In this document: piece by piece, positions 53,257 through 61,826 of the stretch
How the letters are laid out: each line of letters starts with the position of its first letter
Position numbering within the stretch: position 1 is the stretch's first letter
Assembly (NCBI RefSeq): GCF_000202835.1
Contig: NC_015186.1
Location: 3,567,501 to 3,631,500, forward strand
From: Acidiphilium multivorum AIU301
Lineage (GTDB): Bacteria; Pseudomonadota; Alphaproteobacteria; Acetobacterales; Acetobacteraceae
DNA length: 64,000 bases
Direction: 5' to 3'
Program-made: the position numbers and the translations under genes
Notes under the pieces: generated by a model
Databases searched by the model: none
What the model was told of the DNA's origin: nothing
What the model saw: only the letters and a program-made list of their open reading frames with translations

Positions 53257-54552
53257 CTAACTCGACAGATAGGAGGATTGCACGGCCGTCTGGAACAGCG
53301 CGGACATCGCGGCAGAAATGTCGCCGCCGGATTTCACCTCGAAATAGAGGCCGGGCGAGGCGCATTGCTGAAGGGTTGGCGCGATGCTGTTCTGGAACGG
53401 CGCGATGTAGGTGTTGTACCAGCTGTTGGTCGGCAGCGGCAGGTATTCTGTGTAGAGGACCGCGATCCTGATCCCCCGGTTCTTGATGGCGGTGCAGAGG
53501 TCGGTGTTGAGGAGGGATTGCTGGCGGTTGCCGTTGACGTCCTCGTCCTCGACGCCGTCCGTCACGAAGAAGAGCACTTCCTGCGGCGTGTCGCCGGCGG
53601 CACCGGTGCCGTTTCCCGGGTTGGGCATGATCGCGTTGATGCCGTTCAGGGCGGTGTCGTAATTGGTGTCCTCGTCGTCATTGTAGTCGTTCTGGGTCAG
53701 CCAGTTGTTGGAGTAGACTTCCAGCAGCTGGATGTTGCCCGCCTCGGTCTGGGCCTGGGAAAGGTCGGAGGTGAGGTTGCCGATCGTGTTCAGCCCGATG
53801 TCGAACGTGTAGATCGCCATCCGGTAGGTGGTGCCCTTCTGGGTTTCGGTCGTCTGCGCCGTCGTCATCAGGTCCTGCGTGGCCTGGCGGAGCATGTCGA
53901 TCCGCAAGGTCACGCCGAGGCTGCGGGCGAGGGCGTAATTGTCCTCGCCGTAGGGATTGCCGAGTTTGTCGGCGGAGGGGTTCTCTTCATGGCAGCCGAA
54001 GGCGCAACCGCCCTGCGCCGTCGTGTTGGCGACCATCGTGTTGATGCCGCTCTGGGTGGCGGCGATCGCCATCGAGGGGGAGTCGTCGAGCAGGAGATAG
54101 AAGTCGATGTTCGGGGCGATCGTCGTCGTCGCCGTGGCCTGGCCGCCGATCTTGATGGAACCGAACCCCATCACATCCGGCAGCATGGCTTGCGACTGGG
54201 CCTGGTATTGCACCGTCGCGGTGCGCTTGTCGCCGCTGGTGGCGATCGACACGGTGACGTCGTTGGCGTTGTAGGTCACGCCGGTCATCGTGAGGGCCTG
54301 CGCGTTGAAGACGTTCTGGGCCGTCGTGATGGCGGAGGATTGGCCGGCGGCGACCATCGCGGGGGTGACGGCGGCGAGGGCCGCGGCGTCGGCATAGGAT
54401 TCCATCTGCGACTTGCGGTCGATCGCGAGGCCGTAATCGATCCCCATGCCGAGGATGAAGATCAGGGTCAGGGATACAAGCGCGGTGATGATCGCGATAT
54501 TGCCGCGCCGGTCGCCGCATAGTGCTTTGAATTTGATAAATAATACTAACAT
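53257..54552 (-). CDS. TadG-like pilus assembly protein with von Willebrand A domain
   Basis: The 431-aa protein begins with RRGNIAIITALVSLTLIFILGMGIDYGLAIDRKSQMESYADAAALAA, the TadG N-terminal anchor. A VWA domain follows: IDFYLLLDDSPSMAIAA carries the metal-site motif D-x-S-x-S, and VLFFVTDGVEDED the later part. It may act as a surface adhesin or tether of the Tad pilus. tadABC and cpaBC are not present nearby, so the rest of the machinery must lie elsewhere. Confidence 0.87.
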   Translation of the reverse strand: MLVLFIKFKALCGDRRGNIAIITALVSLTLIFILGMGIDYGLAIDRKSQMESYADAAALAAVTPAMVAAGQSSAITTAQNVFNAQALTMTGVTYNANDVTVSIATSGDKRTATVQYQAQSQAMLPDVMGFGSIKIGGQATATTTIAPNIDFYLLLDDSPSMAIAATQSGINTMVANTTAQGGCAFGCHEENPSADKLGNPYGEDNYALARSLGVTLRIDMLRQATQDLMTTAQTTETQKGTTYRMAIYTFDIGLNTIGNLTSDLSQAQTEAGNIQLLEVYSNNWLTQNDYNDDEDTNYDTALNGINAIMPNPGNGTGAAGDTPQEVLFFVTDGVEDEDVNGNRQQSLLNTDLCTAIKNRGIRIAVLYTEYLPLPTNSWYNTYIAPFQNSIAPTLQQCASPGLYFEVKSGGDISAAMSALFQTAVQSSYLSS

Positions 54553-54639
54553 GGCTTCCGCTGCCGCTGGTCGGCCCCGGCTGGTTCTAAGCCGAATGTC
54601 TGAAGAAACGCTTAACGCGCTCCGGGTCGGCCGCCGGCT

Positions 54640-54954
54640 TCAGGGCAGGTGGAAGACGCGGCGCAGCGGCGATGCGGTGGGAGAGGCGTCCGGGTTGGTC
54701 CGCATGATGTCGGCCATCGCCTGCCACCAGCGTCGCATCACCGCCTGTTCGGGCAGCGCGTCCATCGCATGGCCGGGGCGGCGGCGCAGCACGGCGAAGA
54801 GCGAGCCGTCCGACAGGTCGAGGAAGATGCTGTAATCGCTGATCCCGGCATCCTTCAGCGCGGCGACGAGTTCGGGCCAGATCTCGTCGTGGCGGCGCTC
54901 GTATTCCGCCGCCTGCGCGGGGTCGAGCTGCATGCGGAAGGCGATCTGTTCCAT
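54640..54954 (-). CDS. rhaM: L-rhamnose mutarotase
   Basis: The 104-aa protein is a complete RhaM/RhaU: IAFRMQLDPAQAAEYERRHDEIWPEL (with the active-site His), GISDYSIFLDLSDGSLFAVL, and MRRWWQAMADIMRTNPD. It interconverts alpha and beta anomers of L-rhamnose for the isomerase. It is the last gene of the leftward importer operon, 19 bases after the permease gene. Confidence 0.95.
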   Translation of the reverse strand: MEQIAFRMQLDPAQAAEYERRHDEIWPELVAALKDAGISDYSIFLDLSDGSLFAVLRRRPGHAMDALPEQAVMRRWWQAMADIMRTNPDASPTASPLRRVFHLP

Positions 54955-54973
54955 CGGGCGCTGCGTCTCGCGT

Positions 54974-55945
54974 TCAGGCGCGGGGGCGGCGGGCGCGCCA
55001 GGCGACGAATGGGGTTTCGATCAGGATGACCGCGATCAGGATCGTCCCGATCACGCCGGCCTGATAGATCGGGTTGAAGTCGTTGTAGCTCAGGCCGTAA
55101 TCGACGATGGCGATGACGACGGTCGCCATCGCCGTGCCGATCACCGATCCGGTGCCGCCGAAAATGCCGGTGCCGCCGAGCACGACGATGGCGATGCTGA
55201 TCAGGTTCGCCTGCGCGCCGGCGTCGGGCCGGGCGGTGCCGAGCCGGGCGGCGCTGACGACGCCGGCGATCGCCGCGACCAGCCCGGCGGCGACATAGGC
55301 CCAGCCGCGGACCCGCGCGACGCGCACGCCGGCGAGCGTCGCCGCGCGGTCGTTGGTGCCGGTGAGGTAGAGGGCGCGGCCGTAGCGTGTGCCGTGCTGG
55401 ACGAAGGCGAAGACGGCGAGCAGCGGCAGGTAGAGCGCCAGCAGCTGGAAGGGCAGGCCGGCCAGCGTGCCCTGGCCGATGGCGAGGAAGGCGGGCGGCG
55501 ATTTCGTCAGGTCGATATTCACCCCGCCGGTGACCACCAGCGCGAGCCCGTCATAGGCGAACAGCGTGGCGAGGGTCGCGATGATCGGCGGGATGCGGAA
55601 GCGGCTGACCGCCGCGGCGTTCACCCCGCCGAGCGCCAGGCCGGACGCCAGCGCGCCGCCGACCGCCACCGGCCAGGGCAGGCCGCCATGCAGCAGGCGG
55701 CCGAGAATCACCTGGGAGAGCGCCATCGTCGCGCCGACCGACAGATCGATCCCGGTATCGCCGCCGCAGATCACGAAGGTCTGGCCGAGGGCGATCATGC
55801 CGATCTCGACGCCGAACACCGCCATGCTCGAAAGATTGGCGCCGGAGAGGATCGCGGGGTGGCCGATGGCGAAGCCGAGAAGGGCGAGCACCGCCATGGC
55901 GAGCAGCAGGACGGGGCGGGTTCGTTCGAAGCCGGAAGCGTGCAT
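54974..55945 (-). CDS. rhaQ: Rhamnose ABC transporter permease
   Basis: The 323-aa protein has eight to ten helices and belongs to the RbsC/AraH permease family: GQTFVICGGDTGIDLSVGATMALSQV and ISIAIVVLGGTGIFGGTGSVIGTAMATVVIAIVDYGL are the conserved blocks. Its ATG overlaps the stop of the other permease by one base, so both form a heterodimeric channel. The name follows the order S-T-P-Q-U known in Rhizobium. Confidence 0.88.
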   Translation of the reverse strand: MHASGFERTRPVLLLAMAVLALLGFAIGHPAILSGANLSSMAVFGVEIGMIALGQTFVICGGDTGIDLSVGATMALSQVILGRLLHGGLPWPVAVGGALASGLALGGVNAAAVSRFRIPPIIATLATLFAYDGLALVVTGGVNIDLTKSPPAFLAIGQGTLAGLPFQLLALYLPLLAVFAFVQHGTRYGRALYLTGTNDRAATLAGVRVARVRGWAYVAAGLVAAIAGVVSAARLGTARPDAGAQANLISIAIVVLGGTGIFGGTGSVIGTAMATVVIAIVDYGLSYNDFNPIYQAGVIGTILIAVILIETPFVAWRARRPRA

Positions 55946-57003
55946 CAGCGTGTCTCCATCGCTTCGCGTTTCGCGCCGGCGCCGATCGAGGCCAGGATCA
56001 CCGCGCCGAGGGCGACGCCGCCCCAGAAGGGCTGGATGTGCAGCAGCACGATCGCGTCATCGACGACCTGCACGATGAGCGTGCCGAGCAGCGTGCCGAG
56101 CAGCGTGCCGCGGCCGCCGCTCAGCGCCGTGCCGCCGAGCACGACGGCGGCGATCACCTGCAGCACGAAGCCGCTGCCCGTCGATGTCTGCGCCATCGGG
56201 CTCTGGCCGAGGGTGAGCAGGGCCGCGAGGCCGGTGAGCAGGCCGAGCATCACATAGGCGGCGAGCTTGATCCGCTCGGGCTTGATTCCGGCGAGGCGTG
56301 CGGCCTCCTCGTTGTTGCCGAGCGCGTAGACGTGCCGGCCCCAGCGGAAATACCGCAGGAAGACCATGCCGGCGGCGAGCAGGACGAGGGCGATGACGGC
56401 GACCACCGGCAGGAAGGCCAGGTGGTCGACCACGAAGATCATCGTCAGCGCCGGCGGAATCTGGGTGATCCAGTTGCCGCCGAGCACGATGAAGACGAAC
56501 ATGCGGTAGATGCTCAGCGTGCCCAGCGTCGCGATCACCGGCGGGATGCGCCCGTTGATGATCAGCAGCGCGTTGATCAGGCCGAAGGCGGCGCCGGAGA
56601 GGAGAAAGACCGGGATCGTCGCGGCGATGCTCCAGCCGGCGGCGAAGCAGGTGCCGCCGATCGCGGTGCAGAGGCCGAGCATCGAGCCGGTCGAGACGTC
56701 GATCCCGCCGGTGAGGATCACCACGGTCATGCCGATCGCCGGGATCAGCGTGATCGCGCTGCCGACCAGGAGATTGTCGAGATTGACCCGGCTCCAGAAG
56801 GCGCCGTGCGAGCCGAATCCGGCCGCGAGCACGAGGATCGCGAGCGTGACCAGCAGCAGCCCCTCGCGGCCGCGCGGCAGGTAGTCGCGCGGCGGCCGCG
56901 GGGCGGGGCGGCCGGTGGTGGGGGCGGGGCCGAACGCCCCGATCGTCCGCGGCGTTCCCGCCGGGTTGTCGACTGACATGCGTTTTGCGTCCGTTTCCTG
57001 CAT
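55945..57003 (-). CDS. rhaP: Rhamnose ABC transporter permease
   Basis: The 352-aa protein is a second RbsC-type permease: IPAIGMTVVILTGGIDVSTGSMLGLCTAIGG and VIAAVVLGGTALSGGRGTLLGTLLGTLIVQVVDDAIVLL are the family blocks, with an N-terminal Pro/Arg-rich cytoplasmic extension. An in-frame ATG at 56979 (MSVDNPAG) is an equally likely start. It sits between the ATPase and the second permease in the importer operon. Confidence 0.88.
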   Translation of the reverse strand: MQETDAKRMSVDNPAGTPRTIGAFGPAPTTGRPAPRPPRDYLPRGREGLLLVTLAILVLAAGFGSHGAFWSRVNLDNLLVGSAITLIPAIGMTVVILTGGIDVSTGSMLGLCTAIGGTCFAAGWSIAATIPVFLLSGAAFGLINALLIINGRIPPVIATLGTLSIYRMFVFIVLGGNWITQIPPALTMIFVVDHLAFLPVVAVIALVLLAAGMVFLRYFRWGRHVYALGNNEEAARLAGIKPERIKLAAYVMLGLLTGLAALLTLGQSPMAQTSTGSGFVLQVIAAVVLGGTALSGGRGTLLGTLLGTLIVQVVDDAIVLLHIQPFWGGVALGAVILASIGAGAKREAMETR

Positions 57004-57022
57004 CTTGCGCCGGGCCGCCGGG

Positions 57023-58552
57023 TCAGGCCGCGCGCGCGGCGGCGCCGACGGCGGCGGCGAGGATCGTCTCGGCCTGCATCGCCTCGCCTTCGGCGACCTG
57101 CACGACCGAGCCCCGCCGCATCACGATCACCCGGTCGCTGACCGCCAGAACCTCCGGCAGGTCCGACGAGATCACGACGACGGCGAGGCCGCCGGCGGCG
57201 AGGCTGCGGATGAAGTCGTGAATCTCGGCCTTGGTGCCGATGTCGATGCCGCGGGTCGGCTCGTCGAGGATGAGCACCTTCAGGGACTGCCCTGCCCAGC
57301 GGGCGAACAGCGCCTTCTGCTGGTTGCCGCCCGAGAGCGTGCCGATCGCCACCGTCTCGTCCCGCGCCTTGATCCGGTAATGGGCGATCAGCCGCGCCGC
57401 CTCGCCGCGCAGGGCGGCGAAATCGAGCCTCATCGCGGCGCGGAGGAAACGGTCGAGCGTGCTGACGGTCAGGTTCGCCTCGAGGGGCTTGGTGGCGAAG
57501 ATGCCCTGCAGCTTGCGATCCTCCGGCAGGTAGCCGATGCCGAGGGCGATGGCCTGCGCCGGATCGCGCGGGCTGATCGGCCGGCCGTGCAGCAGGACCC
57601 GGCCGCTGTCGGCGGGGAGCGCGCCGAACGCGGCGAGGGCCACTTCGCTGCGGCCGGAGCCGACCAGCCCGTAGACGCCGGTGACCGTGCCCGGCGGGAT
57701 CGACCAGTCCACGCCGTCATAAAGTCCCGCCCTGGTCAGTTTCTCGATCCTGAGGGCGGGATCGGCATCGTTGGCGATCCGCCGGTCCTCGCGCGGCTTG
57801 CCGTAATCGCGATGCGCCTTGCCGGCCATCAGGTCGAGCAGGCGCTCCTCGTCGAGATCGTCCGCCGCCGCGCTGCCGGTGACGCGGCCATCGGTGAGCA
57901 CCGTCACGCGGTCGGAGATCCGGCGGATCTCGTCGAGGCGATGGGTGATGTAGACGATTGAGCGGCCGTCGGCGCGCAGCCGGCCGATGATGGTGAACAG
58001 CCGGTCGGTCTCCGCCTGGGACAGGATCGAGGTCGGTTCGTCGAAGATGATCACCTGCGCGTCCTGCACCAGCGCCTTGGCGATCAGCACGAGCTGCTGA
58101 TAGCCGAGGCTGAGTTCGCCCATCCGGCGGTGCAGCAGGGCGGGGTCGAGTTCCAGCCGGTCGAACCAGGGGAGCGCGGCCTCGGCCATCTCCTGCCGGC
58201 GCACGATGCCGGCGGCGGAGGCGATCTCGTTGCCGGTGAAGATGTTTTCCAGCACCGTCAGGTGCGGATAGATCATCGGCTCCTGGTAGACCGCGGCGAT
58301 CCCGGCCGCCTGCGCGTCGCGCGGGTGGGCGAAGCGGCGGGGCGCGCCGTCGATCCGGATCTCGCCCTCGTCGGGCATGATCGCGCCGGTGAGAACGCGG
58401 ATCAGGGTGGACTTGCCGGCGCCGTTCTCGCCGAGCAGGGCATGCACCTCGCCCCGCCCAATCGAGAGATCGACGCCGCCCAGCGCCGTCACACCGCCGA
58501 AGCGCTTGCGGATTCCCGAGACCTCGACCCGGGGTGAGGACGGCGTGGGCAT
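57023..58552 (-). CDS. rhaT: Rhamnose ABC transporter ATP-binding protein (double ATPase)
   Basis: The 509-aa protein has two fused ABC domains as in RbsA/AraG. The N-terminal one has Walker A GENGAGKST, signature LSLGYQQLV and Walker B VIIFDEPTS. The C-terminal one has the degenerate Walker A GLVGSGRSE, signature LSGGNQQKA and Walker B VLILDEPTRGID. It energises sugar uptake with the two permeases. It starts seven bases after the binding-protein stop. Confidence 0.92.
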   Translation of the reverse strand: MPTPSSPRVEVSGIRKRFGGVTALGGVDLSIGRGEVHALLGENGAGKSTLIRVLTGAIMPDEGEIRIDGAPRRFAHPRDAQAAGIAAVYQEPMIYPHLTVLENIFTGNEIASAAGIVRRQEMAEAALPWFDRLELDPALLHRRMGELSLGYQQLVLIAKALVQDAQVIIFDEPTSILSQAETDRLFTIIGRLRADGRSIVYITHRLDEIRRISDRVTVLTDGRVTGSAAADDLDEERLLDLMAGKAHRDYGKPREDRRIANDADPALRIEKLTRAGLYDGVDWSIPPGTVTGVYGLVGSGRSEVALAAFGALPADSGRVLLHGRPISPRDPAQAIALGIGYLPEDRKLQGIFATKPLEANLTVSTLDRFLRAAMRLDFAALRGEAARLIAHYRIKARDETVAIGTLSGGNQQKALFARWAGQSLKVLILDEPTRGIDIGTKAEIHDFIRSLAAGGLAVVVISSDLPEVLAVSDRVIVMRRGSVVQVAEGEAMQAETILAAAVGAAARAA

Positions 58553-58559
58553 CCCGGCC

Positions 58560-59570
58560 TCAGAAATTCATGCTCACATTGGCCTTGGTGATGACCATCG
58601 GATTGCCGAGCAGCAGCGTGTGGGTCTTCGGGAAATACTTCACCTTCTGCTTCAGGCCGGGCACCGTGTTTTCCGCCTTGAACGGCTTGTGCTCCAGCTC
58701 CTGGATCACGCCCCAGCCGGTGAGGTATCCGAGCGAAATCGGGTTCCACAGCACCACGCTCTTCACCGTGCCGTCGAGGATGAAGGGGCGGATGCTGTTC
58801 GGGTCGGTGATGCCGGTCACGGCGACCTTGCCGCTGAGGCCGGCGCGCAGCACCGCCTGGGCGGCGCCGGGCACCGCGGTCGAATTGATGCCGACCACGC
58901 CCTTCAGGTGCGGATAGGCCGACAGCAACTGGCCGGTGACCTGCGTCGCCTTGTTGATGTCCTCGCCGGCGTACTGGACCGAGACGAGCTTGATCTGCGG
59001 GTATTTCGCGGCGAGGCGCTGCTTCATCAGCGCGATCCATGCGTTCAGGTTGGTCGCGGTCGGCCCGCCGGAGACGAAGGCGACATCGCCCTTGCCGCCG
59101 ATCGTCTTGGCGAGCTGGTCGACCACCGTGTCGGCCAGCGCCTTGTTGCTGGTCTGCTGCACGCGCAGGGCGACATCCGGCCCCTCGACCTGGGAGTCGC
59201 TCGAATAGAACAGGATTCCCTTTGCCTTCGCCTGCTTCGCGAGCGCCTCGAGCGCGGTCGGGCTGTTGGCGGAAACGCCGACCGCGGTGACGTGCTTGTT
59301 GATCAGGCTCTGCACGATTTCCGACTGGCCGGAGACCGAGGCCGTGGTCGGCCCCTGGTAGATGATGTGCGCGCCGAACTTCTTCCCGGCCTGATCCAGC
59401 CCCTGCTTCATCGCCGTGAAATAGGTGATGCCGATCAGCTTGGGCACGAAGGCGATGGTCGGCTCGGCGGCGCGGGCCGGCGTCGCGCCGGCGGCGATGA
59501 TCATCGCGCCGGCGAGGCCGAGGCCGAGCCGGAAGGCGGTCTGGTGGCGGAGTCGGGCCGCGAGGGTCAT
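58560..59570 (-). CDS. rhaS: Rhamnose ABC transporter substrate-binding protein
   Basis: The 336-aa protein has a signal peptide (LGLGLAGAMIIAAGATPARA) and a periplasmic-binding type 1 domain: IAFVPKLIGITYFTAMKQGLDQA, TAVGVSANSPTALEALAKQAKAKGI, VGINSTAVPGAAQAVLRAGLSGK and GYLTGWGVIQELEHKPF. These match the rhamnose-binding RhaS group. ATG 59570 is backed by an AAAGGAAA ribosome binding site. The frame is open upstream to 59783 but without a start that suits the signal peptide. Confidence 0.92.
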   Translation of the reverse strand: MTLAARLRHQTAFRLGLGLAGAMIIAAGATPARAAEPTIAFVPKLIGITYFTAMKQGLDQAGKKFGAHIIYQGPTTASVSGQSEIVQSLINKHVTAVGVSANSPTALEALAKQAKAKGILFYSSDSQVEGPDVALRVQQTSNKALADTVVDQLAKTIGGKGDVAFVSGGPTATNLNAWIALMKQRLAAKYPQIKLVSVQYAGEDINKATQVTGQLLSAYPHLKGVVGINSTAVPGAAQAVLRAGLSGKVAVTGITDPNSIRPFILDGTVKSVVLWNPISLGYLTGWGVIQELEHKPFKAENTVPGLKQKVKYFPKTHTLLLGNPMVITKANVSMNF

Positions 59571-59821
59571 TGGCGTTTCCTTTCTGTTTCTTGGACCACG
59601 ACGTTCCCGGCCGGCGCCGGATTGACGGCCCGACCAGATGTCACATGTAGCAAACATCGGCGCACATAAATCTGTCAAGTCATTTCTGAGTTTCGTGCCG
59701 ATTTGGTGCGGTGCAATATTCGAGATCGAAAAATTCATGCTCAAGCCTTGATATTCTTGAACGGCGATGATCTTATAGTGCACATGATGATGTTAGATTG
59801 TCAGGGATTTCAAACAGCAGG
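59571..59821. promoter_or_regulatory. Divergent regulatory region of the rhamnose locus with candidate RhaR half-sites
   Basis: This A+T-richer gap separates the leftward importer operon from the rightward regulator-enzyme operon. It holds repeated TCAAG/CTTGA half-sites: TCAAG at 59675, the palindrome TCAAGCCTTGA at 59741-59751 and another CTTGA at 59756-59760. These are candidate operators for the DeoR-type repressor encoded next. Both operons would be derepressed together by rhamnose or a derivative. Confidence 0.5.
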
Positions 59822-60604
59822 ATGAGCGAAACGCAACGCCAGGACATTCCGGCTTCGGAGCGCCAGCAGGACATCCTGCGCCGTTCGCTCGGCGGCGGCG
59901 TGGTGCGTGTGCGCGATCTCGCAGCGGAGTTCGGGGTTCACGAAATGACGATCCGGCGCGATTTCGACGCGCTGGTCGACCAGGGGCTGATGGAGCGCGT
60001 GCGCGGCGGCGCGCGGCTGCGCGAGCGGATGGGCGAGGAGATCAGCCACCAGCTGCGGGCCGCCCGCAACACCGAGGCGAAGACGGCGATCGCCCGCGCG
60101 GCGCTGTCGCTCATCGCGCCGGGCGACACCGTCGCCTTCGATGCCTCGACCACGGCGCTCGCCCTCGTGCGCATGGTGCATGACCGGAACGTGTCGGCGA
60201 TCGTCTCCGGGCTCGACGCCGCCAATGCGCTGGCCGCGAGTGCTGTGCCCTTCGTGATGGTGGGCGGCGCGTTCCACGGGCCCGCCCGCTCGTTCACCGG
60301 GGTATTGTTCGAGGAATCGATGTCGCGCCTGCATCCGGACAAGGTGTTCTTTTCGGCGCGCGGCTTTCATGCCGCGCTGGGGCTGACCGACTCGCATCTG
60401 CCGGAAGTGGGGGCGAAGCGCGCCATGCTGCGTTCCGGCGCGATGACCGTGGCGCTGATGGATTCATCGAAATTCGGCCGCCGCGCGCTCGCGACCATCG
60501 CGGCGATGGACGAGATCGACGTGCTGGTGACCGACCGGCCGCCGGCGGATGCGGACATGGCGGCGCTCGAGGCAGCCGACATCAGGGTGATCGTCGCGGT
60601 GTGA
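59822..60604 (+). CDS. rhaR: DeoR-family regulator of rhamnose catabolism
   Basis: The 260-aa protein has the DeoR helix-turn-helix near the N-terminus ([38 protein letters not shown]) and the sugar-phosphate sensor domain ([67 protein letters not shown]). It should repress the divergent importer and its own operon until a rhamnose-derived phosphate binds. TTG 59798 is an alternative start. Its stop overlaps a GTG in frame with the isomerase. Confidence 0.88.
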   Translation: MSETQRQDIPASERQQDILRRSLGGGVVRVRDLAAEFGVHEMTIRRDFDALVDQGLMERVRGGARLRERMGEEISHQLRAARNTEAKTAIARAALSLIAPGDTVAFDASTTALALVRMVHDRNVSAIVSGLDAANALAASAVPFVMVGGAFHGPARSFTGVLFEESMSRLHPDKVFFSARGFHAALGLTDSHLPEVGAKRAMLRSGAMTVALMDSSKFGRRALATIAAMDEIDVLVTDRPPADADMAALEAADIRVIVAV

Positions 60605-60630
60605 ACGCGCCGGCGGCGCAGGGAGGACAC

Positions 60631-61815
60631 ATGGACCAGGAAGCAGTGATGGCGCGGCTCGATGCGCAGGCGATCGAGACGCCGAGCTGGGCGTTCGGCA
60701 ATACCGGCTCGCGGTTCAAGACGTTCCCGCTGCCGGGCGCGGCCCGCAGCGTGTGGGAAAAGATCGAGGATGCCGCCGAGGTGCACCGGCAGACCGGCAT
60801 CGCGCCGCGCGTCGCCCTGCACATTCCCTGGGACCGCGTGGACGATCCGGCGGCGCTCGGCCGCTTCGCGGCATCGCGCGGGATCGGCATCGGCGCGATC
60901 AATCCGAACCTGTTCCAGGACGACGACTACCGCCTCGGCTCGCTCACCCACCCGCAGGCGGCGGTACGGGCGAAGGCGGCGGCGCATCTCGAGGAATGCA
61001 TCGCGATCATGAAGGCGACGGGTTCGACCGATCTCAGCCTGTGGTTCGCTGATGGCACCAACTATGCCGGGCAGGACGATTTCCGCGCCCGCCGGCGGCG
61101 GCTGCGCGGCGGGCTCGAAGCCTGCGCGGCACTCTTGCCCAAGGGCGCGCGCATGCTGATCGAATACAAGTTCTTCGAGCCCGCCTTCTACTATACCGAT
61201 CTGGCCGACTGGGGCGCGGCGCTCGCCCATGCCAGGGCGATCGGGCCGCAGGCGGCGGTGCTGGTCGATCTCGGCCATCACGCGCAGGGCGTGAACATCG
61301 AATCGATCGTCGCCGTGCTGCTCGACGAGGGCAAGCTCGGCGGCTTCCACTTCAACGCCCGCCGCTATGCCGATGACGACCTGATCGTCGGCTCGGTCAA
61401 TCCGCTCGAACTGTTCCTGATCTATGCCGAGCTCGTCGCCGCCGAGGCGGATGCGGACACGGGCACCGCCGCCTGCGCCCGGACGGTTTCATACATGATC
61501 GATCAGAGCTTCAACATCGAGGAAAAGATCGAGGGCATGATCCTGAGCGTGCTGAACTGCCAGGAGGCCTATGCGAAGGCGCTGCTGATCGATCGCGCAG
61601 CACTGGCCGCTGCCCAGGAAGCGGGGGACGTGCTGGGCGCGCATCGCATCGTCATGGAGGCGTTCCGCACCGATGTGCGCCCGCTGCTCGCCGGCTGGCG
61701 GCGCCGGCGCAACCTCCCGGAGGATCCGGTGATGGCGCATCGCGACGGGTCGTATCTGCGCGAGATCCGCCGCGACCGCGGCACTGCCGCCGCCGCCAGC
61801 GGCTATGGGGACTGA
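60631..61815 (+). CDS. rhaI: L-rhamnose isomerase (Rhizobium/Pseudomonas type)
   Basis: The 394-aa TIM-barrel enzyme converts L-rhamnose to L-rhamnulose. Its sequence shows the metal-site blocks [46 protein letters not shown] and [16 protein letters not shown], with [18 protein letters not shown] near the start. The start at 60631 is fixed by a strong GGGAGGA ribosome binding site. The GTG at 60601 would add ten residues and overlap rhaR. It is followed by the aldolase/dehydrogenase gene after 11 bases. Confidence 0.9.
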   Translation: MDQEAVMARLDAQAIETPSWAFGNTGSRFKTFPLPGAARSVWEKIEDAAEVHRQTGIAPRVALHIPWDRVDDPAALGRFAASRGIGIGAINPNLFQDDDYRLGSLTHPQAAVRAKAAAHLEECIAIMKATGSTDLSLWFADGTNYAGQDDFRARRRRLRGGLEACAALLPKGARMLIEYKFFEPAFYYTDLADWGAALAHARAIGPQAAVLVDLGHHAQGVNIESIVAVLLDEGKLGGFHFNARRYADDDLIVGSVNPLELFLIYAELVAAEADADTGTAACARTVSYMIDQSFNIEEKIEGMILSVLNCQEAYAKALLIDRAALAAAQEAGDVLGAHRIVMEAFRTDVRPLLAGWRRRRNLPEDPVMAHRDGSYLREIRRDRGTAAAASGYGD

Positions 61816-61826
61816 GGAGAGAGCCG

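Noticed and set aside
59571-59783. Extended start for the rhamnose-binding protein
   Set aside because: It would put 71 residues in front of a clear signal peptide and use up the divergent promoter region.
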